Source of the DNA: an uncultured Oscillospiraceae bacterium
Lineage (GTDB): Bacteria; Bacillota; Clostridia; Oscillospirales; Oscillospiraceae
NCBI GenBank assembly: GCA_944385365.1
Contig: CALWWW010000017.1
Location: 1 to 52,363 of the forward strand
DNA length: 52,363 nt
Reading direction: 5' to 3'
Positions within the stretch are counted from its first letter, which is position 1, and every line of letters starts with the position of its first letter. The notes under the pieces are model-generated. The model was not told where the DNA came from. It made no database searches and saw nothing but the letters and a program-made list of their open reading frames with translations. A program made the position numbers and the translations under genes. Below are positions 30,412 to 38,101 of the stretch, piece by piece.

Positions 30412-32658
30412 TTATTGCATAAAGGTATCATCGAAGGTCTTTACATCGACGGGTTTACTGTAGTAGTAGCCCTGGCCCAGGTCGCAGTGCAGCTCCTGAA
30501 GCAGTGCTTCATCCTCTGCCGTCTCCACACCCTCAGCCACCGTTTCCAATCCCATGGTCCGGGCAAACTGGATAATCTGGTCCAGAATCGCCCGCCGCCG
30601 GGCGGCGTCTTCCTCGGTGGCCGCCATGGCCATAAAGCCCCGGTCCAGCTTCAATTCATCGATTTTCAGCTGGTACAGCGCATTGAGGGACGAATATCCC
30701 GTGCCGAAATCGTCCATGGACACCCGGAAGCCCTGTTGATGGAGCTGGTCGATGACGTCGTTCAGCTCTTTTGTATTGCCCGTGGCCACGCTCTCAAGAA
30801 TCTCCAGCGTCACATACCGGGGCGGCACATCGTATTTCCGGACAATGGCGGTGAGTTTTTCCACATATCCCGCGCTGAAAAACAGCAGCCGCGTCTGATT
30901 GACCGAAATGGGCACCGGCACCCGGCCCGCGTCCATCCACCGCCGCAGCTGGCGGCACACCTGTTCCATCATGTAGAGGTCCAGCTGGATGCAGAATCCG
31001 TTTTCTTCAAACAGCGGAATAAACTCGTTGGGATACCGGTAGGTACCGTCGCTCTTGCGCCACCGGACCAGCGCTTCCGCACCGGCCAGGGCCCCGGTAT
31101 CCAGCCGGAACTTGGGCTGCAAAAACAGCTCAAACTGCTCCTGATCCAGTGCCAGCTGCATGGTGTTTTCAATCTGACATTTGCGCCGTTCCTCGGCGTG
31201 GACCTTGGCATCGTAGAAGGAAATCTCCGTCTGCATGGAAGCCTGGATGCTCTGCATGGCCAGCAGCGCCTGCATTCGGTCGCCCCCCACGGCCACGCCG
31301 CAGTACAGGGACACACCGCCGCCGTAGTGCTTCTGCCACGCGGTACGAACGGCGGCGGTGAGCCGTTCCACCCGCTCCCGCAGCACCGTTTCGTCGGTGT
31401 CTTCCATCAGAATATAGAACAGGTCCGCCGCGTCGCGGCAGAAAAATTCTCCCGGACGCAGCTGCTCTTCAATGGCGGCTTTCAAATCCCGCAGGACCTG
31501 GTCGCCGCCGGCGGAGCCGTGGAGTTCATTGATAAATTTGAACCGATGGATATTGACGGCCACAATGCCGTAAGGCAAATGCTGGGCCTTGCGCTCCTCC
31601 AGACGCTGCTCGAACCGGGCGGCGTTCTCCGCGCCGGTGACCGGGTCATAATAGGCCAGCTTCACCAGGGCCGCACTGTTGCGCCGGAATGCCATATAGC
31701 CCAGGTACAGAATGGCCACGGCCACCAGCACCACCAGGGACAGAGACACCGCCGCCACCATCAGAATATGGCTCATATACTGAGAGGTGCTCATATCCGT
31801 ATCGGCGCAGTAGAGATACCAGTTGTTGACACCCACCGGCGTAATATAAAACTGGTACCGGTTGCCGTCGTAAACAAAGGACGAGGAAGCGCTGCTCTGA
31901 TTGGCAAAGGCCTGCCGGGCCGCCTCCTGGGCCTCTTCCGACATAAAGGAGTCATCAAGCAGTGTCTCCGGCTGTTCCTTGATGACCGAATAGGACGAAC
32001 GAATGAGAAATTCTCCCTGATCATTAAGCAGATGGAGATATCCCTGGCCGCCCAGTACCGTATCGCCGCTGAGAATTTCCTCAAAAATGCCGATGTTGTC
32101 GCAGGCCGACAGTACACCCATCACCTCGCCGCCTTTATACACCGGCACACTGTAGGTACAGAGCTTTTCATCGTTGGCCGCGGTTCTGAAATCGGCGCTG
32201 GAAAACGGCCGCGAAATACTCTCCTTTCCCTCAAAGGCCGCTTCCACCGTGTCGATCACGTCCTGCTGACACTGTGCCAGGGGAAACGACTGGGGATTGT
32301 CCACGTCGCTTCGCGTCATGACACCCATGCGGTCCCGGGTGAAAAATGCCATGTTTACAAAATCATTGCTGCCGTTGGCAGCCTGCAACACCGTATGCAG
32401 CCGCTCCCGGTCCTCCAAATCATCATAGGACAGAATGGAGGCCGCCGTCCGCAGACACTGGAAGTTGTAATCGATTTGCTTCAGGATGCGCTTTTTATAC
32501 TCCTGCGTCTCTGCCTGCAGCTGCATCTGAATCGACGCCTGCATAGACTGATACAGATAGTGCAGCACGCCGCCCGACGCCACGCAGAGGGTCAAAACCA
32601 CGATTATAACCGCCAGGGTCAGTCTGTGGAGCTTGTGCTTCACCGCTGTTTCCGTCAC
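30412..32658 (-). CDS. Cache-GGDEF-EAL membrane signalling protein
   Basis: This protein of about 748 residues has a membrane helix (about 10-32), an extracytoplasmic double-Cache-like sensor (about 40-290), a second membrane helix (about 298-320), a degenerate GGDEF domain (about 330-490) and an EAL domain (about 495-745). The GGDEF site reads RDAADLF, so no cyclase activity is expected. The EAL domain keeps AEALVRW, EILES, DDFGTGYSS, KLDR and VAEGVET, so it should hydrolyse cyclic di-GMP. I place the start at the GTG at 32658, 8 bp after GGGAGG; the GTG three codons earlier overlaps that site. Confidence 0.9.
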   Translation of the reverse strand: MTETAVKHKLHRLTLAVIIVVLTLCVASGGVLHYLYQSMQASIQMQLQAETQEYKKRILKQIDYNFQCLRTAASILSYDDLEDRERLHTVLQAANGSNDFVNMAFFTRDRMGVMTRSDVDNPQSFPLAQCQQDVIDTVEAAFEGKESISRPFSSADFRTAANDEKLCTYSVPVYKGGEVMGVLSACDNIGIFEEILSGDTVLGGQGYLHLLNDQGEFLIRSSYSVIKEQPETLLDDSFMSEEAQEAARQAFANQSSASSSFVYDGNRYQFYITPVGVNNWYLYCADTDMSTSQYMSHILMVAAVSLSLVVLVAVAILYLGYMAFRRNSAALVKLAYYDPVTGAENAARFEQRLEERKAQHLPYGIVAVNIHRFKFINELHGSAGGDQVLRDLKAAIEEQLRPGEFFCRDAADLFYILMEDTDETVLRERVERLTAAVRTAWQKHYGGGVSLYCGVAVGGDRMQALLAMQSIQASMQTEISFYDAKVHAEERRKCQIENTMQLALDQEQFELFLQPKFRLDTGALAGAEALVRWRKSDGTYRYPNEFIPLFEENGFCIQLDLYMMEQVCRQLRRWMDAGRVPVPISVNQTRLLFFSAGYVEKLTAIVRKYDVPPRYVTLEILESVATGNTKELNDVIDQLHQQGFRVSMDDFGTGYSSLNALYQLKIDELKLDRGFMAMAATEEDAARRRAILDQIIQFARTMGLETVAEGVETAEDEALLQELHCDLGQGYYYSKPVDVKTFDDTFMQ

Positions 32659-32707
32659 TGTGTCCACCTCCCGACGCCCTTGGAAGTTTTATGCAATCTC
32701 TTTTACC

Positions 32708-32736
32708 ATCATACGTTTTTTTGAGAGATTCGTCAA
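32708..32736 (-). promoter_or_regulatory. Promoter of the Cache-GGDEF-EAL gene
   Basis: The minus strand has TTGACG (32731-32736), a 17-bp spacer and TATGAT (32708-32713), 49 bp before the start codon. Confidence 0.75.
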
Positions 32737-32858
32737 GCAATTATCCGCAGAAAGCCAACTTCTATGCACTTTTACCGAAAACGGCATGGAAAATCCCCAC
32801 TTTTTCCATGCCTTTTTTCAGGTCCCTGTCTATGCTGTGTGCACAGTATGATCGAAAA

Positions 32859-32894
32859 ACCGGACGTACCGCGGATTCCTGCGGTACGCCCGGT
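32859..32894 (-). terminator. Terminator of the DUF3793-flavodoxin operon
   Basis: On the minus strand ACCGGGCGTACCGC and GCGGTACGTCCGGT form a 14-bp stem around AGGAATCC, followed by TTTTT. Confidence 0.88.
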
Positions 32895-32917
32895 CGGTCG
32901 TATGATTTTGTGTTGTT

Positions 32918-33343
32918 TCAGGATGCCAGCATCCGGCCCAAGGTCCGGCAGGCGGCCAAGGCTTCCTCATCGGGGGCCTCGTTGCAGATGACGCCGTCGG
33001 ACACCAGTTCGGCGCCGTCGGCACGGACCTGCTCTTCCCAGTTGCGCATCCACTCGCCGTCGCCCCAGCCGTAGGAGCCGAAAAGTCCCAGACGCTTGCC
33101 CTGGATTCCGTCGCGGCACTGTTCAAACATGGGTGCGAACTCCGTCTCCTCCAATTCCTCCGCACCCATGGACGGGCACCCAAAGGCCACCGCGTCGAAC
33201 TGGTCCAGCTCCGCCGCCGCAAACTCCGCCGCGGTCTTCACCACAGCTTCGCCGCCGGATTCGTTGACGCCCTGGGCCACTGCCGCCGCCATGGCTTCCG
33301 TATTGCCTGTTCCACTCCAAAAGATCACTGCAACCTTACGCAT
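32918..33343 (-). CDS. Short-chain flavodoxin
   Basis: This 141-residue flavodoxin carries the FMN phosphate loop WSGTGNTEAMA at the N-terminus, the middle loop FGCPSMGAEE and the third loop GSYGWGDGEWM. It is an electron carrier that can replace ferredoxin when iron is short. It follows the DUF3793 gene by 50 bp and shares its operator-bearing promoter, which fits iron-dependent control. ATG after AAAGGTTG. Confidence 0.92.
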   Translation of the reverse strand: MRKVAVIFWSGTGNTEAMAAAVAQGVNESGGEAVVKTAAEFAAAELDQFDAVAFGCPSMGAEELEETEFAPMFEQCRDGIQGKRLGLFGSYGWGDGEWMRNWEEQVRADGAELVSDGVICNEAPDEEALAACRTLGRMLAS

Positions 33344-33393
33344 TCTATTACAACCTTTCTATCATATTATATATGCAGGAGATGACACGTTGA

Positions 33394-33942
33394 TCATCCG
33401 GCCACCGCCAGACGTTCAATGGATTTGCCGTCGGCCAACTGACGGCAATACACGCGGGTACACTTCCGGTAGCGGTCGAAGAGCTTCTCCGCCGCCCGGG
33501 CGTCGCCGTAGACCTTCCAGCAGCCCACACAGGTGCAGTCGGTACGGCCATCGAGAAAGCCCCGGACGTCCTCCGGCGGATATCCCAGAAACAACCCGAT
33601 TTCATGGGGGAATTCCTCGCTGCCCTCCAGCCGCCGCCGGAGATGGGCCAGACACGCTTCGGCACTGTCGCTGTCATAGCCGCGGGGCCGCAGCAGCGCG
33701 GCCGCAGCGTCCCGGCACAGGTCCCGCCGGAGCCGCTCGGGCCGGAACAGGTACAGGAGAGCCCGGCCATTCCGACGGCGCAGCAGCGTCAGCCGCAGCC
33801 CCTTCCCCGCCAGACGCCGGTTCCACCGGTCCACCGTCTCCCCCAGCGCCTCGCTGTCGCCACAGGCACAGGTAAAGAGACTGCCCGTTTTCAATCCCGC
33901 CAGCGTGGGCGAGCAATGCTGCACCAGCAGTTGTTCCGACAT
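33394..33942 (-). CDS. DUF3793 family protein
   Basis: This 182-residue cytosolic protein of unknown function has the family features HCSPTLAGLKTGSLF near the start, LLRRRNGRALLYLFRPERL, HEIGLFLGYPPEDVRGF and CTCVGCWKVYGDARAAEKLF. In Clostridia these genes are regularly found beside flavodoxin and feo genes. It has conserved Cys near the end (CTCVGC, KCTRVYC) that might bind metal. First gene of the operon with flavodoxin. A structural or assembly role under iron limitation is my inference. Confidence 0.85.
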   Translation of the reverse strand: MSEQLLVQHCSPTLAGLKTGSLFTCACGDSEALGETVDRWNRRLAGKGLRLTLLRRRNGRALLYLFRPERLRRDLCRDAAAALLRPRGYDSDSAEACLAHLRRRLEGSEEFPHEIGLFLGYPPEDVRGFLDGRTDCTCVGCWKVYGDARAAEKLFDRYRKCTRVYCRQLADGKSIERLAVAG

Positions 33943-33959
33943 AGATGCCTCCTTTTGTA

Positions 33960-33975
33960 GTTAGTTTTTACTAAC
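33960..33975 (-). promoter_or_regulatory. Iron-type operator, leader copy
   Basis: GTTAGTTTTTACTAAC is a perfect inverted repeat with 6-bp arms (GTTAGT/ACTAAC). It lies between the promoter and the DUF3793 ribosome site. A small hairpin (CCTCC/GGGAGG followed by AATTTTTT on the minus strand) stands between it and the upstream operator and looks like a leader terminator. Confidence 0.6.
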
Positions 33976-34008
33976 CACAACCTTTAAAAAATTCCTCCCG
34001 GTTCGGAG

Positions 34009-34024
34009 GTTAGTTGTTTCTAAC
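34009..34024 (-). promoter_or_regulatory. Iron-type operator at the transcription start
   Basis: GTTAGTTGTTTCTAAC, arms GTTAG/CTAAC, begins 3 bp after the -10 box and covers the predicted start point, the same placement as at feoA. Confidence 0.65.
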
Positions 34025-34027
34025 TGC

Positions 34028-34056
34028 ATAGTACCACAGCCGCCGTTTTTTGTCAA
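34028..34056 (-). promoter_or_regulatory. Sigma-A promoter of the DUF3793-flavodoxin operon
   Basis: The minus strand has TTGACA (34051-34056), a 17-bp spacer and TACTAT (34028-34033). Confidence 0.85.
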
Positions 34057-34316
34057 GGAGGATTTTCCGTTGTGCAGCCTTTCGCACACAGAAACCGTCT
34101 TTTCGTTTAGATTGTATAAAAATTACAGATAACACTGTTCAATACCGCAGCAATGTGCTATAGTGAACGCGTACAGAGAAAGGGCCAGGCCTGCGTTCCC
34201 CCGCCGGCATCCGGATTCTATGAGTGAATGCCTGGACGCACATCTTTGAAGCCTCCGCCATGGCCTTTGACAGCGCCATCCGTACCGACGGCTGACGGTC
34301 ACCCCCGCATAACAAC

Positions 34317-34354
34317 GCCCCCGGATGGGACGCCGATGCGTCCCATCCGGGGGC
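34317..34354. terminator. Strong hairpin between divergent transcription units
   Basis: GCCCCCGGATGGGACGC and GCGTCCCATCCGGGGGC form a perfect 17-bp stem with loop CGAT. It follows the DUF4234/SHOCT gene on the minus strand (weak T-tract GTTGTTAT). The 230 bp between it and the DUF3793 promoter hold no convincing gene, only a promoter-like TATAGT at 34161-34166 on the plus strand. Confidence 0.65.
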
Positions 34355-34374
34355 ATTTATCTGTGATATCGCGG

Positions 34375-35574
34375 TCACAGATTCAAAATCTGCTGTTTTT
34401 TGGCGTCGAATTCCTCCTGGGTGAGCACGCCATCGTCCAGCAGCTGTTTCAACTCCCGCAGCGCACCGCTCATGTTTTGCTGGGCCAGCCGGGGTGTCTC
34501 CCCGCCGTTCCACTGGGCCAGGGTGTTGAGTTTCTCCTGAATCAGCACCGGCGGCGCAAAGGGCACAAAGAACGCCAGCAGCAAACACGTGCCCGACAGC
34601 TCCGACGGGATGCCCTTCTTTCTTGCCATTCGGTCCACCCGCTGGGCGCTGCGGTAGAACCAATAAATAGAATAAAAGGGAAGGAACATGCACAGCAGCA
34701 GTTTGGTAACAGGGTTCCGGGGCGGCTCGTCCTCCAGGTCGTTGAGGGTGACGGTGGTCCGGTAAATCCAGATCAGCTGCCAAATGCCGAACGTAAAGAG
34801 CAGCAGCAGGCAATGCTGCACCAAACCGTAGTAGATATCCGTCCGGTACACCGTGCCCGCACCGCCGGCGGTACCGGTCTGCGTCTGTCGTTCCTCCGGC
34901 GTGCACTGCCGGGGGAAGGCGATCCACAGGCCCGCCGCCGACACCGCCGCCACTTCTACCAGCTCCCAGAATGTCCACAAGAACACCTGTCCTGCCATAC
35001 CCGCACGCAACATGGGAAGCCGGTAAAATGCATTGATCACGACGGCTAAAGCACAGCAAATTGTGGGCAGGAACCATACTTTTCTGGATTTTTCCCGCCG
35101 CAGAGCCAGAATCAGCAGCAGTAGATAGGTCAGAGTCCACAGCAGTCCGGGGAACAATGTGCGCGGCGGCACGCCGCTTTGGATGTAATTGAACAGCAAC
35201 AGCACCCATTCGACCAGCAGCGGCAAAAAGCCCACGGCCAGCAGCGCGCCCTGCCGCCGGGTCAGCAGCAATACGGCCGCCAGCAGGAAACCCACTGTGG
35301 GCAGCAGCATGCTCACCCGCTGCACATTCCAGATTCCCCAATCCGCAAGCTGCTTATATTCAATCAGCTGATCATTATAGTAGTGGAAATCATCCCAATC
35401 ATACCAATTATCCAAGGGCGACCAGTTATCCACTTTCTCCTGGTAATATTCGATTTGTTCCTGATAGAATCTCTGATTGTCAAAAATGGTCCAGCCATTG
35501 TAAAGTCCCAGAATCAGGAATAAGATTCCGGCAATCAGGCAGAATTTTGTAGCTTTCGCCTTTGTTTGTTCCAT
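34375..35574 (-). CDS. DUF4234 and SHOCT domain membrane protein
   Basis: This 399-residue multi-pass protein of unknown function has an N-terminal helix (about 9-28), an aromatic, acidic outer loop (30-85), four or five further helices to about 235, and a DUF4234-like block with YYGLVQHCLLLLFTFGIWQL, IWIYRTT (about 268-295). It ends with a SHOCT motif, LRELKQLLDDGVLTQEEFDA, KKQQIL. SHOCT tails are oligomerisation or recruitment modules on membrane proteins. ATG after AAGGAGAG. Likely monocistronic. Confidence 0.75.
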   Translation of the reverse strand: MEQTKAKATKFCLIAGILFLILGLYNGWTIFDNQRFYQEQIEYYQEKVDNWSPLDNWYDWDDFHYYNDQLIEYKQLADWGIWNVQRVSMLLPTVGFLLAAVLLLTRRQGALLAVGFLPLLVEWVLLLFNYIQSGVPPRTLFPGLLWTLTYLLLLILALRREKSRKVWFLPTICCALAVVINAFYRLPMLRAGMAGQVFLWTFWELVEVAAVSAAGLWIAFPRQCTPEERQTQTGTAGGAGTVYRTDIYYGLVQHCLLLLFTFGIWQLIWIYRTTVTLNDLEDEPPRNPVTKLLLCMFLPFYSIYWFYRSAQRVDRMARKKGIPSELSGTCLLLAFFVPFAPPVLIQEKLNTLAQWNGGETPRLAQQNMSGALRELKQLLDDGVLTQEEFDAKKQQILNL

Positions 35575-35707
35575 TGGTTTTCTCTCCTTCCAAACGAAAT
35601 AGCAGCCTGCGGTCCCGGTGACGCCGTGTTCGGTCCCCCAGTCTGTTGCTTTCAGTGTAGTGGACAGTTTTGGAAAAAACATTATGCGGCTGCATAGTAT
35701 TGCCTGA

Positions 35708-35751
35708 AAAGGGGCCGTTTCAGAACAAACTCGTTCTGAAACGGCCCCTTT
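35708..35751 (-). terminator. Terminator after the zinc-ribbon protein gene
   Basis: AAAGGGGCCGTTTCAGAAC and GTTCTGAAACGGCCCCTTT form a perfect 19-bp stem with a 6-nt loop. On the minus strand it ends in CCCCTTTT. Confidence 0.8.
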
Positions 35752-35772
35752 GACCATTCGATGACTATGATA

Positions 35773-36702
35773 TTAACTGAGGTACTCCCGCTCCAAATCG
35801 CGGACCATACGGATGTAATGGGCCTTGCACTCCCCTTCCCTGCCGTTGCAGAGGGCATCGTAACAGGGCTGCAAATACCGGCGGCGAATGGCCTCGTACC
35901 GGTCGGCCCGGTCGGCACAGCCGTCGATGGCGGCCACAATCTGCGGCGCAATGCGGTAATATTCCTCCACCAGATCAGGACCGTCCGCCGTCTCCATCAG
36001 ATAGCCGTCGCGGAACGCCCGGAACGCTGTCAACTCGGCGCAGTCGTCGGGCTTGCCCTGGGCTTCACACACGGCAGTGGTGATAAAGCAGAACTTGAAC
36101 CGCTTTTTAAAGCCCTCCTGAATGGCGTCGTAGGAGCCAATATAGAAGGGATACTTGGGATACCGCTGGACCCAGGTCTGCTGCAGCAGATTGCAGAAGT
36201 CCTCGCTGACCGTCAGGTTCAGCCGTCCCACCATGGGCACCAGGAAGATGGCCACGATCATTTTATCCTCTTCCAGGGCCAGGGCACGGCTGCCCCGTTT
36301 GGCGGCCCAGCGCTGCTCCAGCTGGTCCAGCAGGCTGTTCACGGACTGCTGCAAGAGGTCGTCCCGACGGTCCGGCACCAGGCGGCAGGCCAGATCCAGA
36401 TCGTCAAAAATCGGACGGCAGGACCGCTCGTAGGCAGTAAAGGCGTCGGCGAAGCGGTTGCGGCTGATCTCCCGGCGCAGTTCCTCCCGGCCTGCGATGC
36501 AGGACAGCAGATCGCGGGTGACCCGCTCCATCAGCTGGTCCGGATCGCCTTCCAGATTCAGCGGCGTCATCTCCTCCACCAAGTCCTTCGGTGTCAGCCG
36601 GGCCCCGCAATACATACAGGAGAAGGTTTCCAGATGGGCCGGAATGTGCAGTTCCTCGCCGCACTGGCTGCATTTTCCCGTGATAAATTCCTGTTGGCTC
36701 AT
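35773..36702 (-). CDS. Zinc-ribbon protein with CFITTA motif domain
   Basis: This 309-residue cytosolic protein has an N-terminal zinc ribbon CSQCGEELHIPAHLETFSCM, YC (Cys about 11, 14, 29, 32). A helical middle follows, then CFITTAVCEAQGKPDDCAEL, TAFRAFRDGYLM at about 213-245, a Cys-rich block seen in several uncharacterised Firmicutes proteins. The function is not known. No signal peptide or membrane segment. AAGTGAAGGGAC precedes the ATG. It lies downstream of tRNA-Gly with terminators in between. Confidence 0.75.
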   Translation of the reverse strand: MSQQEFITGKCSQCGEELHIPAHLETFSCMYCGARLTPKDLVEEMTPLNLEGDPDQLMERVTRDLLSCIAGREELRREISRNRFADAFTAYERSCRPIFDDLDLACRLVPDRRDDLLQQSVNSLLDQLEQRWAAKRGSRALALEEDKMIVAIFLVPMVGRLNLTVSEDFCNLLQQTWVQRYPKYPFYIGSYDAIQEGFKKRFKFCFITTAVCEAQGKPDDCAELTAFRAFRDGYLMETADGPDLVEEYYRIAPQIVAAIDGCADRADRYEAIRRRYLQPCYDALCNGREGECKAHYIRMVRDLEREYLS

Positions 36703-36740
36703 GTCCCTTCACTTCCGTTTCTAAGAGTCAGATAAACAAA

Positions 36741-36769
36741 ATTGGACAATCCCCGGAGGAATTGTCCAA
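36741..36769 (-). terminator. Second terminator-like hairpin between tRNA-Gly and the zinc-ribbon gene
   Basis: TTGGACAAT and ATTGTCCAA pair around a short loop and are followed by TTTTGTTT on the minus strand. A further weak ACGCCG/CGGCGT hairpin with TTTTT lies at about 36784-36823. They separate the tRNA unit from the next gene or attenuate its leader. Confidence 0.6.
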
Positions 36770-36835
36770 ACGCACAAATCGTAAAAACGCCGTCCCGTCC
36801 ATGGGGAAACCGTCAGGCGGCGTCCTGTAGATTAT

Positions 36836-36875
36836 GAAAAAGCCGGAGCAAGCGGTTCACAGCTTGCTCCGGCTT
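36836..36875 (-). terminator. Terminator of tRNA-Gly
   Basis: On the minus strand AAGCCGGAGCAAGC and GCTTGCTCCGGCTT form a 14-bp stem, followed by TTTTT. The stem begins at the last base of the encoded CCA end. Confidence 0.88.
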
Positions 36876-36950
36876 GGAGCGGGTGACGAGGCTCGAACTC
36901 GCTACCTCCACCTTGGCAAGGTGGCGCTCTACCAGATGAGCTACACCCGC
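36875..36950 (-). tRNA. tRNA-Gly (anticodon GCC), CCA encoded
   Basis: This 76-nt cloverleaf has acceptor GCGGGTG/CACCCGC, D-arm with AGCTCATCTGGTAGAGC, an anticodon stem CACCT/AGGTG with loop TTGCCAA giving anticodon GCC, T-loop GTTCGAG and a genomic CCA. It reads GGC and GGU codons. Confidence 0.96.
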
Positions 36951-36967
36951 ATCGACGATGCTCATTT

Positions 36968-36996
36968 ATTATAGCGTGACCATCGTCATTTGTCAA
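36968..36996 (-). promoter_or_regulatory. Consensus promoter of tRNA-Gly
   Basis: The minus strand has TTGACA (36991-36996), a 17-bp spacer and TATAAT (36968-36973), a perfect sigma-A promoter 17 bp before the tRNA. Confidence 0.93.
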
Positions 36997-37014
36997 GCAG
37001 TTTTTTGACATTTT

Positions 37015-38088
37015 TTACGGACAGGCGGGATACGCCTCAGCGTCCCATTCATATCCGGTCATAGCGCCGTCTTTCAGCAGCAGCAGCCCCTCGCTGCCCT
37101 CCATCAGCAGCCGGTACAAATCCACGTGGCAGTAGATACCGTCCACGGCCACGATGTTCCAGACGTAGGGCTTGCCGTCGCGGGTTCCCTCCACCGTATG
37201 GCACTCCAGCTCCATCTCGTCACAGATGATCTGCAAACTCCGGGCTGCGCCCTCACTGGTGGCGATGCCGTCGCAGAGGAAAGAATACGCCGGTGTGGCC
37301 GTATCGATGGCCACATAGGAAAACCGCTCCTGTAAGTACGTATAAAGCAGCTGCAATTTGTCCGTGTCGGTCTCCCGGTAGCGGACATATTCCTGGGCCG
37401 CGTGGGCGCTGGTCTGGACCGCCTCCCGATACTGCCGCAGCTGTTCCGCCGTATTGGTATACTCCATGAGTACCTCAATGATTCGGACGTAACCGCCCTC
37501 TTTGGGGTAGACATTGACGGTGACCTGGGGCATTTCCATGGCTTCCGCCGGGTGGGACCGGTAATAATTGCGGGGTATGGCGGCCACATCCTCGCCGTTG
37601 TAATAGGACACACGGGCCGTCACTTCCGTTTCATAGCCGTCCATGGCCTTTTCGATGCGGTCTGTCAGCATACTCATGGAGGTGGACGGTTCGATGGCGT
37701 CGATCTGCTCCGGCGTCCGGCGGAACGCGATATCCACCCGGATTTCCTGATAGGCCACAATCAGGGACGATTCGGCCTCCATGGTCTCCACGGCGTAGAC
37801 GCCCAGGGGGTCCTTTTCCGTCACCTCCCGGACGGCTTCGGGCAGTTCCGCTGTCAGATCGCCGGAGTAGTCGTACACGCGGATGCTGCCCTGTTCCTGT
37901 CCGTTTTCCACGAAGTAGAGCAATGCGTTTTTCAGGCTCAGATAGTTCTCCGCCGTCTGGTACCCCTCCTCGCTCTCCTGCTTCACCGGTTCCGTGTAGG
38001 GCGACACATGGAGATAGGAGGAGTTCACCAGGGCGCTGCATCCGGTCAGCAGAACCAGCAGCACCGGCAGCAGGACCAGTCGCTTCAT
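37015..38088 (-). CDS. Lipoprotein with transglutaminase-like domain
   Basis: This 357-residue protein has a lipoprotein signal (VLLVLLTGCS). The middle part is mixed alpha/beta. The C-terminal third has the transglutaminase-like (bacterial cysteine protease fold) order: FLCDGIATSEGAARSLQIIC (Cys site replaced by Gly-containing loop), ECHTVEGTRDGKPYVWNIVA (the His-bearing block lacks the usual H) and HVDLYRLL (H/D block). The catalytic Cys-His-Asp triad therefore looks altered, and it may be a binding rather than enzyme domain. ATG after GGAGGGG. It follows the YitT gene by 13 bp and may share its transcript. Confidence 0.7.
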   Translation of the reverse strand: MKRLVLLPVLLVLLTGCSALVNSSYLHVSPYTEPVKQESEEGYQTAENYLSLKNALLYFVENGQEQGSIRVYDYSGDLTAELPEAVREVTEKDPLGVYAVETMEAESSLIVAYQEIRVDIAFRRTPEQIDAIEPSTSMSMLTDRIEKAMDGYETEVTARVSYYNGEDVAAIPRNYYRSHPAEAMEMPQVTVNVYPKEGGYVRIIEVLMEYTNTAEQLRQYREAVQTSAHAAQEYVRYRETDTDKLQLLYTYLQERFSYVAIDTATPAYSFLCDGIATSEGAARSLQIICDEMELECHTVEGTRDGKPYVWNIVAVDGIYCHVDLYRLLMEGSEGLLLLKDGAMTGYEWDAEAYPACP

Positions 38089-38101
38089 GGTCACCCCTCC
38101 C

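Noticed and set aside
34228-35049. Plus-strand open frame of about 270 codons opposite the DUF4234 protein
   Set aside because: It is antisense to a protein with clear membrane topology and a SHOCT tail, and its own start has no ribosome site.
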